Part shown: positions 31,305-39,144 of the stretch, one piece after another
How the letters are laid out: the number at the start of each line of letters is the position of its first letter
Position numbering within the stretch: the stretch's first letter is position 1
From: Streptomyces sp. NBC_01288
GTDB lineage: Bacteria; Actinomycetota; Actinomycetes; Streptomycetales; Streptomycetaceae
Direction: 5' to 3'
NCBI RefSeq assembly: GCF_035982055.1
Contig: NZ_CP108427.1
Location: 868,001-932,000, forward strand
DNA length: 64,000 bases
Translations under genes and position numbers: made by a program
The notes under the pieces: model-generated
Seen by the model: the letters and a program-made list of their open reading frames with translations, nothing else
The model's database searches: none
Told to the model about the DNA's origin: nothing

Positions 31305-32465
31305 GTGACCGATCTCGCCGCGGTGAAGGCCGCTCTCCAGACCCAGGCAGTCGAGACGCCGTCGTGGGCGTACGGGAACTCGGGGACCCGATTCAAGGTC
31401 TTCGCCCAGGAGGGCGTTCCCCGGACTCCGCAGGAGAAGCTGGAGGACGCGGCGAAGGTCCACGAGTTCACCGGCGTGGCCCCTACGGTCGCCCTGCACA
31501 TCCCGTGGGACCGGGTCGACGACTTCGGGGCGCTGGGGAAGTTCGCGGAGGACCACGGGCTGAAGCTCGGCGCGATCAACTCGAACACGTTCCAGGACGA
31601 CGACTACCGGCTCGGAAGTGTGTGCCATCCCGATGCGGCGGTGCGGCGCAAGGCGCTGGATCATCTGCTGGAGTGTGTCGACATCATGGATGCGACGGGC
31701 TCCGCCGATCTGAAGTTGTGGTTCGCCGACGGGACGAACTATCCGGGGCAGGATGATCTTTCCGCGCGTCAGGATCGGTTGGCGGAGGCGCTCGCGGCCG
31801 TGTACGAGCGGCTTGGGGACGGGCAGCGGATGTTGCTGGAGTACAAGTTCTTCGAGCCGGCGTTCTATGCGACGGATGTGCCGGACTGGGGTACCGCGTA
31901 CGCGCATTGTCTGAAGCTGGGGCCCAAGGCTCAGGTCGTGGTCGATACCGGGCATCATGCGCCTGGGACCAATATCGAGTTCATCGTGGCGACGTTGTTG
32001 CGGGAGGGGAAGCTCGGGGCGTTCGACTTCAACTCTCGGTTCTATGCGGACGATGATCTGATGGTGGGGGCGGCTGATCCGTTTCAGTTGTTCCGGATCA
32101 TGTATGAGGTGATTCGGGGTGGGGGGTTCACCGCGGATGTTGCCTTCATGCTGGATCAGTGTCACAACATCGAGGCGAAGATTCCGGCGATCATTCGGTC
32201 GGTGATGAATGTGCAGGAGGCTACCGCCAAGGCGTTGCTGGTGGACCCTGTCGCCCTGGGTGCGGCTCAGCGGGCCGGTGATGTGTTGGAGGCGAATGCC
32301 GTGGTGATGGACGCGTATAACACTGACGTGCGGCCGTTGTTGAGGGAGTTGCGGGAGGAACAGGGGCTCGCCCCTGACCCGATTGCGGCGTATCGCTCCA
32401 GCGGGTGGCAGGAGCGGATTGTTGCTGAGCGGGTGGGGGGGCAGCAGGCTGGTTGGGGGGCGTAA
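31305..32465 (+). CDS. rhaI: L-rhamnose isomerase
   Basis: A 386-residue xylose-isomerase-like TIM barrel of the RhaI (Actinobacteria/Pseudomonas-type) family: VAPTVALHIPWDRVDDF, HGLKLGAINSNTFQDDDYRLGS, LLEYKFFEPAFYATDVPDWG, VVDTGHHAPGTNIEFIVA, AFDFNSRFYADDDLMVGAADPFQLFRIM. Conserved Glu, His and Asp ligands for a divalent metal are visible in EYKFFEP, DTGHH and DFNSRFYADDDL. It converts L-rhamnose to L-rhamnulose. GTG start with AGGAG. Codon choice in the second half becomes visibly less GC-biased, continuing into rhaD. Confidence 0.95.
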   Translation: MTDLAAVKAALQTQAVETPSWAYGNSGTRFKVFAQEGVPRTPQEKLEDAAKVHEFTGVAPTVALHIPWDRVDDFGALGKFAEDHGLKLGAINSNTFQDDDYRLGSVCHPDAAVRRKALDHLLECVDIMDATGSADLKLWFADGTNYPGQDDLSARQDRLAEALAAVYERLGDGQRMLLEYKFFEPAFYATDVPDWGTAYAHCLKLGPKAQVVVDTGHHAPGTNIEFIVATLLREGKLGAFDFNSRFYADDDLMVGAADPFQLFRIMYEVIRGGGFTADVAFMLDQCHNIEAKIPAIIRSVMNVQEATAKALLVDPVALGAAQRAGDVLEANAVVMDAYNTDVRPLLRELREEQGLAPDPIAAYRSSGWQERIVAERVGGQQAGWGA

Positions 32466-32490
32466 GCGTCTGCCAGGTTCTGTTTGTTGC

Positions 32491-32541
32491 TGGGTGCGGG
32501 TCGTATGTGGCTGGTCGCGCAGTTCCCCGCGCCCCTGAAGG
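32491..32541 (+). repeat. Repeat element copy B, 3' of rhaI
   Basis: Here the reverse complement of copies A and C is on the plus strand: GGTGCGGGTCG, then TGTGGCTGGTCGCGCAGTT and CCCCGCGCCCCTGA. It begins ~26 nt after the rhaI stop (32465) and ends 39 nt before the rhaD start. Its hairpin is partly lost. Confidence 0.85.
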
Positions 32542-32579
32542 TAATGCGCTCGCCCTCTCTCGAAAAGGACTGGAAGTTC

Positions 32580-34619
32580 ATGGGACCGCACCCCGAAGCT
32601 GATGCTCTCCTCTCTCGTTCCAATCGGCTTGGCTCCGATCCTCGTAATACCAACTACGCCGGCGGGAATACGTCCGCGAAGGGCACCGACACTGATCCCG
32701 TTACCGGGGGTGATGTCGAGTTGATGTGGGTCAAGGGGTCCGGAGGGGATCTCGGGACGCTCACCGAGGGTGGGCTGGCCGTGTTGCGGCTGGATCGGAT
32801 GCGGGCGTTGGTCGACGTGTATCCGGGGGTGGAGCGCGAGGACGAGATGGTCGCCGCGTTCGACTACTGCCTGCATGGGAAGGGGGGTGCGGCGCCCTCG
32901 ATCGACACCGCTATGCACGGGCTCGTGGATGCCGCTCATGTCGATCATCTGCATCCCGACTCGGGGATCGCGCTCGCTTGTGCCGCCGATGGGGAGAAGC
33001 TGACCGCCGAGTGTTTCGGGGACAGCGTGGTGTGGGTGCCCTGGCGACGGCCCGGGTTTCAGTTGGGGCTGGACATCGCCGCCGTCAAGGCCGCCAATCC
33101 GCAGGCCGTTGGGTGTGTGCTCGGGGGGCATGGGATCACCGCTTGGGGTGACACCTCTGAAGAGTGTGAGCGGAACTCTCTGCACATCATCCGTACCGCC
33201 GAGGCGTTTCTCGTCGAGCGGGGGAAGGCTGAGCCCTTCGGGCCCGTCGTCGAGGGGTACGGGGCGTTGGCCGAGGGTGAGCGGCGGGAGCGGGGGGCCG
33301 CGCTTGCGCCGTACGTTCGTGCTGTCGCCTCTCAAGACCGGCCGCAGGTCGGGCACTTCACCGATTCCGATGTCGTGCTTGATTTTCTCGCTCGGGCCGA
33401 GCATCCCCGGCTTGCCGCGCTCGGGACCTCGTGTCCCGACCACTTTCTGCGGACCAAGGTCAGGCCGCTCGTTCTCGATCTGCCGCCTACCGCTCCGCTG
33501 GACGAGGCGATCGCTCGGCTGAAGGAGCTGCATGCCGTCTACCGGGAGGAGTACGCCGCCTATTACCAGCGGCACGCTCTGCCCGACTCCCCCGCGATGC
33601 GTGGTGCCGATCCGGCGATCGTGTTGATCCCGGGTGTCGGGATGTTCTCCTTCGGCAAGGACAAGCAGACGGCGCGGGTGGCCGGCGAGTTCTACGTCAA
33701 CGCCATCAACGTGATGCGTGGGGCCGAGGCCGCTTCTACGTACGCGCCGATCGAGGAGTCGGAGAAGTTCCGGATCGAGTACTGGGCGTTGGAGGAGGCC
33801 AAGCTTCAGCGGATGCCGAAGCCCAAGCCGCTTGCCACTCGGGTCGCGCTCGTCACCGGTGCGGGGAGTGGGATCGGGAAGGCCATTGCCCGGCGGTTGG
33901 TCGATGAAGGGGCTTGTGTTGTTGTCGCGGATCTCAACTCCGATAGTGCGCAGGCCGTTTCGGAGGAGCTCGGTGGGCCCGACAAGGCCGTTGCCGTCAC
34001 CGTTGATGTGACGGACGAGGGGCAGATCGCCGATGCCTTCAAGGCTGCGCTGCTCGCCTTCGGCGGGGTCGATCTTGTCGTCAACAACGCGGGGATCTCC
34101 ATCTCCAAGCCCCTGCTGGAGACTTCGGCCCGGGACTGGGATCTACAGCACGACATCATGGCCCGTGGTTCCTTCCTCGTCTCTCGTGAGGCCGCTCGGG
34201 CGATGATCGCGCAGGGGCTCGGGGGCGACATCCTGTACATCGCTTCCAAGAACGCCGTGTTCGCCGGGCCCAACAACATCGCGTACTCCGCGACCAAGGC
34301 CGACCAAGCCCATCAAGTACGGCTGCTCGCCGCCGAGTTGGGCGAGCACGGTATCCGGGTCAACGGGATCAACCCGGACGGTGTCGTGCGCGGGTCGGGC
34401 ATCTTCGCGGGAGGTTGGGGTGCGCAGCGGGCGGCGACCTATGGGATCGAGGAGGAGAAGCTCGGTGAGTTCTACGCCCAGCGGACCATCCTCAAGCGTG
34501 AGGTGTTGCCGGAGCATGTCGCCAACGCCGTCTTCGCCCTCACCGGTGGGGACCTGACGCACACCACCGGGCTGCACATCCCGGTCGACGCCGGCGTTGC
34601 GGCCGCCTTCCTTCGGTGA
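32580..34619 (+). CDS. rhaD: Bifunctional rhamnulose-1-phosphate aldolase / L-lactaldehyde dehydrogenase
   Basis: A 679-residue fusion of the RhaEW/YuxG type. Residues 1-~410 form a class II aldolase domain (AGGNTSAKG, MHGLVDAAHVDHLHPD with the zinc-binding His pair, GGHGITAWGDTSEECE). Residues ~420-679 are a short-chain dehydrogenase (VALVTGAGSGIG, NNAGIS, catalytic YSATK). The enzyme splits L-rhamnulose-1-phosphate to dihydroxyacetone phosphate and L-lactaldehyde, then oxidises the latter to L-lactate. ATG at 32580 with AAAGGA upstream; the longer frame would start inside the repeat. Stop overlaps the rhaB GTG start. Lower-GC3 codon use than flanking genes. Confidence 0.95.
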   Translation: MGPHPEADALLSRSNRLGSDPRNTNYAGGNTSAKGTDTDPVTGGDVELMWVKGSGGDLGTLTEGGLAVLRLDRMRALVDVYPGVEREDEMVAAFDYCLHGKGGAAPSIDTAMHGLVDAAHVDHLHPDSGIALACAADGEKLTAECFGDSVVWVPWRRPGFQLGLDIAAVKAANPQAVGCVLGGHGITAWGDTSEECERNSLHIIRTAEAFLVERGKAEPFGPVVEGYGALAEGERRERGAALAPYVRAVASQDRPQVGHFTDSDVVLDFLARAEHPRLAALGTSCPDHFLRTKVRPLVLDLPPTAPLDEAIARLKELHAVYREEYAAYYQRHALPDSPAMRGADPAIVLIPGVGMFSFGKDKQTARVAGEFYVNAINVMRGAEAASTYAPIEESEKFRIEYWALEEAKLQRMPKPKPLATRVALVTGAGSGIGKAIARRLVDEGACVVVADLNSDSAQAVSEELGGPDKAVAVTVDVTDEGQIADAFKAALLAFGGVDLVVNNAGISISKPLLETSARDWDLQHDIMARGSFLVSREAARAMIAQGLGGDILYIASKNAVFAGPNNIAYSATKADQAHQVRLLAAELGEHGIRVNGINPDGVVRGSGIFAGGWGAQRAATYGIEEEKLGEFYAQRTILKREVLPEHVANAVFALTGGDLTHTTGLHIPVDAGVAAAFLR

Positions 34620-36079
34620 GCGCTGACGTGAACGTGTACGCCGCGGTCGACCTCGGCGCGTCCAGTGGGCGGGTCATGGTCGGCCGTGTCGGGCCCGACT
34701 CCCTGGAGTTGGCGGAGGCCCATCGTTTCCCGAACCGGCCCGTTCGGACTCCTGAGGGGCTGCGCTGGGACATCCTCTCGCTGTACGCCGGTGTCCTGGA
34801 CGGGCTCCGGGCAGCGGGTGCGGTCACCGGTGGGCGGCTCGACTCGGTCGGTATCGACAGTTGGGCCGTGGACTACGGGCTGTTGGACGCGGACGGGGCC
34901 TTGCTGGGCAATCCCGTGCACTATCGGGACGCCCGCACGGAGGGGGTCGCCGAGAAGGTGTGGGCCACCGTGCCCGCGAGTGAGTTGTACGCGTCGACCG
35001 GGTTGCAGTACGCGCCGTTCAACACGCTGTATCAGCTGACCGCCGCTCGCGACTCGGCCCAACTCGCGCACGCCGAACGGTTGTTGCTCGTCCCCGATCT
35101 CCTGTCGTACTGGCTCACCGGCGAGCAGGGCACCGAGCTGACCAACGCCTCCACCACCCAACTCATCGATCCCCGGACGCGCGACTGGGCGTACGACATC
35201 GCCTCGCGCCTCGGTATCGACCTCGGACTGTTCGCGCCCTTGCGGCAACCGGGCGATCCCGCGGGGGTGTTGCGGGATGAGGTGGTGGAGGAGACGGGGC
35301 TTCGGGGGCCTGTGCCGGTGACGGCGGTGGGGTCGCATGACACTGCGTCAGCTGTTGCCGCTGTTCCGGCGGTTGAGGAGCGGTTCGCCTATATCTGCAC
35401 CGGTACCTGGTCGCTGGCCGGGCTGGAGCTGGACGCGCCCGTGCTCGGCGAGGCCAGCCGTGCCGCCAACTTCACCAATGAGTTGGGGCTCGACGGTACG
35501 GTCCGCTATCTGCGCAACATCATGGGGCTGTGGCTGCTCCAGGAGTGTGTACGGGCCTGGGGCGAGCCGGAGTTGGGCGAGTTGCTGCGCGGGGCGGCCC
35601 GGGTGCCGGCGCTGCGGTCGGTCGTCGACGCGGGGGACGCGGCGTTTCTGGCGCCGGGGCGGATGCCCGAGCGGATCTCCGATGCCTGTCGCGGTTCTGG
35701 GCAGCCTGTGCCGGAGTCCCGGGCCGAGATCACGCGCTGCATCCTCGACTCCCTCGCGCTCGCCCATCGGCGGGCGGTCACCGATGCCCAGGAACTCGCC
35801 GGGCATCCGGTGGACGTCGTGCACATCGTCGGGGGTGGTACCCGTAACGCCCTGTTGTGCCAACTGACCGCCGATGCCTGTGGGTTGCCGGTGATTGCCG
35901 GTCCCACGGAGGCTGCGGCCCTCGGCAACGTCCTCGTCCAGGCGCGGGCCCATGGGCTCGTGGGTGACCTGGCCGGGATGCGGGGGCTGCTCGCCCGTAC
36001 GCAGCCGTCGACCCGTTACGAGCCTCAGGGCGACACCGCCCGGTGGCGGGCGGCGGAGGCCCGGCTCGCCGGGCGGTGA
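34616..36079 (+). CDS. rhaB: L-rhamnulokinase
   Basis: A 487-residue FGGY-family kinase: N-terminal ATP/sugar motif VYAAVDLGASSGRVMVGRV, SVGIDSWAVDYGLLD, NPVHYRDARTEG, and the FGGY signature region VHIVGGGTRNALLCQLTADA near the C-terminus. It phosphorylates L-rhamnulose with ATP, giving the substrate for RhaD. The GTG at 34616 overlaps the rhaD stop (GTGA), so the two are translationally coupled. Its gene starts a run with rather relaxed codon use like that in rhaI and rhaD. Secure by length, motifs and context. Confidence 0.95.
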   Translation: MSADVNVYAAVDLGASSGRVMVGRVGPDSLELAEAHRFPNRPVRTPEGLRWDILSLYAGVLDGLRAAGAVTGGRLDSVGIDSWAVDYGLLDADGALLGNPVHYRDARTEGVAEKVWATVPASELYASTGLQYAPFNTLYQLTAARDSAQLAHAERLLLVPDLLSYWLTGEQGTELTNASTTQLIDPRTRDWAYDIASRLGIDLGLFAPLRQPGDPAGVLRDEVVEETGLRGPVPVTAVGSHDTASAVAAVPAVEERFAYICTGTWSLAGLELDAPVLGEASRAANFTNELGLDGTVRYLRNIMGLWLLQECVRAWGEPELGELLRGAARVPALRSVVDAGDAAFLAPGRMPERISDACRGSGQPVPESRAEITRCILDSLALAHRRAVTDAQELAGHPVDVVHIVGGGTRNALLCQLTADACGLPVIAGPTEAAALGNVLVQARAHGLVGDLAGMRGLLARTQPSTRYEPQGDTARWRAAEARLAGR

Positions 36080-36090
36080 ACCGAGGCTCG

Positions 36091-36113
36091 CCGAGAGGGT
36101 GCCCTCCGCTCGG
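36091..36113. terminator. Imperfect hairpin after rhaB
   Basis: CCGAG-AGGG-TG-CCCT-CCG-CTCGG: 9 pairs interrupted by a 3-nt bulge. It lies 12 bp after the rhaB stop and could terminate transcription before the lactate genes, or only weaken it. Confidence 0.35.
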
Positions 36114-36209
36114 CGGCCCGGCTCGGCACGCGGTCAACCGGGGACTCCCCCTGACGGTGACCTCCGACTACGCTGCATCCATCCGATGATCGACCACTAA
36201 GGAGCCGCG

Positions 36210-36971
36210 ATGCGTGTCGCCCTGTTCCTGACTTGCGTCAACGACACGCTCTATCCGGACACCGGGCGCGCCGTGGTGAAACTGCTGACCAGGCTGGGCG
36301 TCGAGGTCGACTTCCCGATGGCCCAGACGTGCTGCGGGCAGGCGCACTACAACACCGGTTACCGCCATGAGGCCGAGCCGCTCGCCCGGCATTTCTCCGA
36401 TGTCTTCGGGGAGTACGAGGCGATCGTCACGCCGTCCGGGTCGTGCGGGGCGATGGTGCGGGAGCTGTATCCGCGCATGGGCGAGCGGGCCCGGGCCGAA
36501 GGGCGCGGGGACACCCTGGCGGCCACCTTGGCGCCGGTGGTGCCGAAGACGTACGAACTGACCGAGTTCCTCGTGGACGTGCTCGGGGTGACGGACGTCG
36601 GGGCCTACTACCCGCACAAGGTGACCTACCACCCCACCTGCCACGGGCTGCGCAGCCTCGGGCTCGGCGACCGGCCGCTCAAGCTGCTCCAGGCCGTCAA
36701 GGGGCTGGAGTTGGTCGAGCTGCCCGGTGCGGACGAGTGCTGCGGGTTCGGCGGGACGTTCGCCGTGAAGAACGCCGATGTCTCGGCGGCGATGGGTGCC
36801 GACAAGGTGCGCAGCGCCGAGTCGACGGGTGCCGAGGTGCTGTGCGCGGCGGACAACTCCTGTCTCATGCACATCGGGGGCACGATGGCCCGGCTTCACA
36901 CGGACATGCGGCCGGTGCACATCGCCGAGATTCTGGCCGCGACGGAGACGGAAGAGGAGGCGGGCGCATGA
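36210..36971 (+). CDS. lutA: Lactate utilisation protein A (Fe-S/CCG-domain subunit)
   Basis: A 253-residue protein with two CCG (cysteine-rich) domains: the first CVNDTLYPDTGRAVVKLL...QTCCGQAHYNTGY, the second YHPTCHGLRSLG...DECCGFGGTFAVKN...CAADNSCLMHI. The paired Cys-Cys motifs bind a non-cubane 4Fe-4S cluster, as in HdrB and the LldE/LutA family. With LutB and LutC it oxidises L-lactate to pyruvate. Its stop overlaps the lutB start (ATGA). Located next to the rhamnose genes, it can use the lactate made by RhaD. GGAG ribosome site before the ATG. Confidence 0.95.
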   Translation: MRVALFLTCVNDTLYPDTGRAVVKLLTRLGVEVDFPMAQTCCGQAHYNTGYRHEAEPLARHFSDVFGEYEAIVTPSGSCGAMVRELYPRMGERARAEGRGDTLAATLAPVVPKTYELTEFLVDVLGVTDVGAYYPHKVTYHPTCHGLRSLGLGDRPLKLLQAVKGLELVELPGADECCGFGGTFAVKNADVSAAMGADKVRSAESTGAEVLCAADNSCLMHIGGTMARLHTDMRPVHIAEILAATETEEEAGA

Positions 36972-38479
36972 GCGAGACGTTCGTCGGGATGCCCGCGTTT
37001 CCCCCGCCCGTCTATCCGGCCTTCCCCGTGGCCGCGCACGAGGCCGTCAACAACCAGACCCTGCGCGGGAATCTGCGCCACGCCACCCACACGATCCGCG
37101 CCAAACGGGCCAAGGCCGTGGCGGAGCTGTCCGATTGGGATGCGCTGCGCGAGGCCGGCAAGCAGATCAAGGACCACACCCTCCGCCATCTCGACCGGTA
37201 TCTGGTCCAGTTGGAGGAGTCGGTGACGGCGGCCGGCGGCATCGTGCACTGGGCCGCCGACGCGGACGAGGCCAACCGGATCGTGACCCGACTCGTCAAG
37301 GAGACGGGCGAGTCGGAGGTCGTCAAGGTCAAGTCGATGGCCACGCAGGAGATCGGGCTCAACGAGGCCCTGGAGGCCGCGGGCATCCGCGCCTACGAGA
37401 CCGATCTCGCCGAGCTGATCGTCCAGTTGGGCAAGGACCGCCCCTCCCACATCCTGGTCCCCGCGATCCACCGCAACCGCGGTGAGATCCGGGAGATCTT
37501 CGCCCGCGAGATGAGCGAGTGGGGCCGCCCGGCCCCGGACGGGCTGACCGACACGCCCGCCGAACTCGCCGAGGCCGCCCGCCTGCATCTGAGGGAGAAG
37601 TTCCTGCGGGCCAAAGTCGGCGTATCCGGCGCCAACTTCATGGTCGCGGACACCGGCACACTCGTCGTCGTCGAGTCCGAGGGCAACGGCCGGATGTGCC
37701 TCACCCTCCCCGAGACGCTGATCTCGGTCGTCGGCATCGAGAAGATCGTGCCCACCTGGCAGGACCTGGAGGTGTTCCTCCAGACCCTCCCCCGCTCCTC
37801 GACCGCCGAGCGCATGAACCCGTACACCAGCACGTGGACGGGCACGACCGACGGTGACGGCCCGCGCACCTTCCACCTGGTGCTGCTCGACAACGGCCGC
37901 ACCGACACCCTCGCCGACGAGGTCGGCCGCCAGGCCCTGCGCTGCATCCGCTGCTCGGCCTGTCTGAACGTCTGCCCGGTGTACGAGCGGGCCGGCGGGC
38001 ACGCCTACGGCTCGGTCTACCCGGGCCCGATCGGCGCGATCCTCAGCCCCCAACTCCGGGGCACGGCAAGCGAGATCGACGCCTCGCTGCCGTACGCCTC
38101 GTCGCTGTGCGGTGCCTGCTACGAGGTGTGCCCGGTCGCCATCGACATCCCCGAGGTGCTGGTGCATCTGCGGGAGCGGATCGTGGAGGGCGGGCCGGTG
38201 ACCCGCGAGGGCAACAAGGTCGTCCTGCAACCCGCCAAGGGACATGCCGCCGAGCGCGCGGCCATGCGGGCGGCCCGCTGGACGTTCTCCCACCCGGGAG
38301 CCCTGCGCACCGGCCAGCGGCTCGCGTCCCGCACCCGCCGCTTCCACCCACGGACCCTGCCCGGCCCCGGCAAGGCGTGGACCGGCACCCGGGAGCTGCC
38401 CGCCGTGCCCGCGGAACCGTTCCGCGACTGGTGGCAGCGCACGCACGGCGGGAACAGCGACAAGGGGGCGGCCAAGTGA
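36968..38479 (+). CDS. lutB: Lactate utilisation protein B (LUD-type 4Fe-4S protein)
   Basis: A 503-residue LldF/LutB protein. The N-terminal two-thirds is the LUD domain (LRHATHTIRAKRAKAVAEL, KVKSMATQEIGLNEALEAAGI, VSGANFMVADTGTLVVVESEGNGRMCLTLP). Two ferredoxin-like 4Fe-4S motifs follow: CIRCSACLNVCP and CGACYEVCP. It forms the electron-carrying subunit with LutA and LutC in the cytosol. ATG at 36968, coupled to lutA by an ATGA overlap; its own stop overlaps lutC (GTGA). The tail after the iron-sulphur region (HPGALRTGQRLASRTRRF) is a normal LutB extension. Confidence 0.95.
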   Translation: MSETFVGMPAFPPPVYPAFPVAAHEAVNNQTLRGNLRHATHTIRAKRAKAVAELSDWDALREAGKQIKDHTLRHLDRYLVQLEESVTAAGGIVHWAADADEANRIVTRLVKETGESEVVKVKSMATQEIGLNEALEAAGIRAYETDLAELIVQLGKDRPSHILVPAIHRNRGEIREIFAREMSEWGRPAPDGLTDTPAELAEAARLHLREKFLRAKVGVSGANFMVADTGTLVVVESEGNGRMCLTLPETLISVVGIEKIVPTWQDLEVFLQTLPRSSTAERMNPYTSTWTGTTDGDGPRTFHLVLLDNGRTDTLADEVGRQALRCIRCSACLNVCPVYERAGGHAYGSVYPGPIGAILSPQLRGTASEIDASLPYASSLCGACYEVCPVAIDIPEVLVHLRERIVEGGPVTREGNKVVLQPAKGHAAERAAMRAARWTFSHPGALRTGQRLASRTRRFHPRTLPGPGKAWTGTRELPAVPAEPFRDWWQRTHGGNSDKGAAK

Positions 38480-39144
38480 GCAGCAGGGAACGGATCTTGG
38501 GCCGCGTGGAGCGCGCGCTCGCGGACGTGCCGCGGGACGACACGCCCTACGAGCAGGCCTTCGAGCGCGGTTATCTGCGCGAGCACGGGGAGCGGAGTGT
38601 CGAGCAGACGGTCGATCTGCTTGCCGAGAACCTGGCCGACTACCGGGCAATCGTGCACCGTACCGACCCGGAGGAACTGCCGTACCTGATCATGCGGCTG
38701 CTCGCCCAACGGGGACCTCAGTATGTCCTGGTGCCCCCGGGGCTGCCGCCGGAGTGGATGTCGGCCGCCGATCCCACCCGCGTCCACGACCGCGCCGTGA
38801 GCACGCCGCACGAACTCGACAAGGTCGAGAGCGTGGTCACGGGCTGCGCGATCGCCATCGCCGAGACCGGCACCATCGTCCTGGACGGCGGCCCGGACCA
38901 GGGCCGGCGCCGGATCACGCTCGTCCCCGACCATCACATCTGTGTCGTACGGGTGCCGGACCAGGTGGTGTCCTCGGTTCCCCAGGCGCTCCAACTCCTC
39001 GATCCCACACGCCCGTTGACCTGGATCTCCGGCCCGTCGGCGACCAGTGACATCGAGCTGGACCGGGTCGAGGGGGTGCACGGTCCGCGCACCCTGGAGG
39101 TGGTGCTGGTGAGCGATCAGGCGAGCGTGGAGGTCAACTCGTAG
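38476..39144 (+). CDS. lutC: Lactate utilisation protein C (LUD-domain subunit)
   Basis: A 222-residue protein with a single LUD domain: SSRERILGRVERALADVP at the N-terminus, YRAIVHRTDPEELPYLIMRLL, GCAIAIAETGTIVLDGGPDQGRRRITLVPDHHICVV, and ISGPSATSDIELDRVEGVHGPRTLEVVLV, the usual LldG/LutC signature. It completes the LutABC lactate oxidase complex. The GTG start overlaps the lutB stop. Its last 28 bp overlap the convergent alpha-L-rhamnosidase gene, which suggests tight packing of the rhamnose locus. Confidence 0.95.
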   Translation: MSSRERILGRVERALADVPRDDTPYEQAFERGYLREHGERSVEQTVDLLAENLADYRAIVHRTDPEELPYLIMRLLAQRGPQYVLVPPGLPPEWMSAADPTRVHDRAVSTPHELDKVESVVTGCAIAIAETGTIVLDGGPDQGRRRITLVPDHHICVVRVPDQVVSSVPQALQLLDPTRPLTWISGPSATSDIELDRVEGVHGPRTLEVVLVSDQASVEVNS

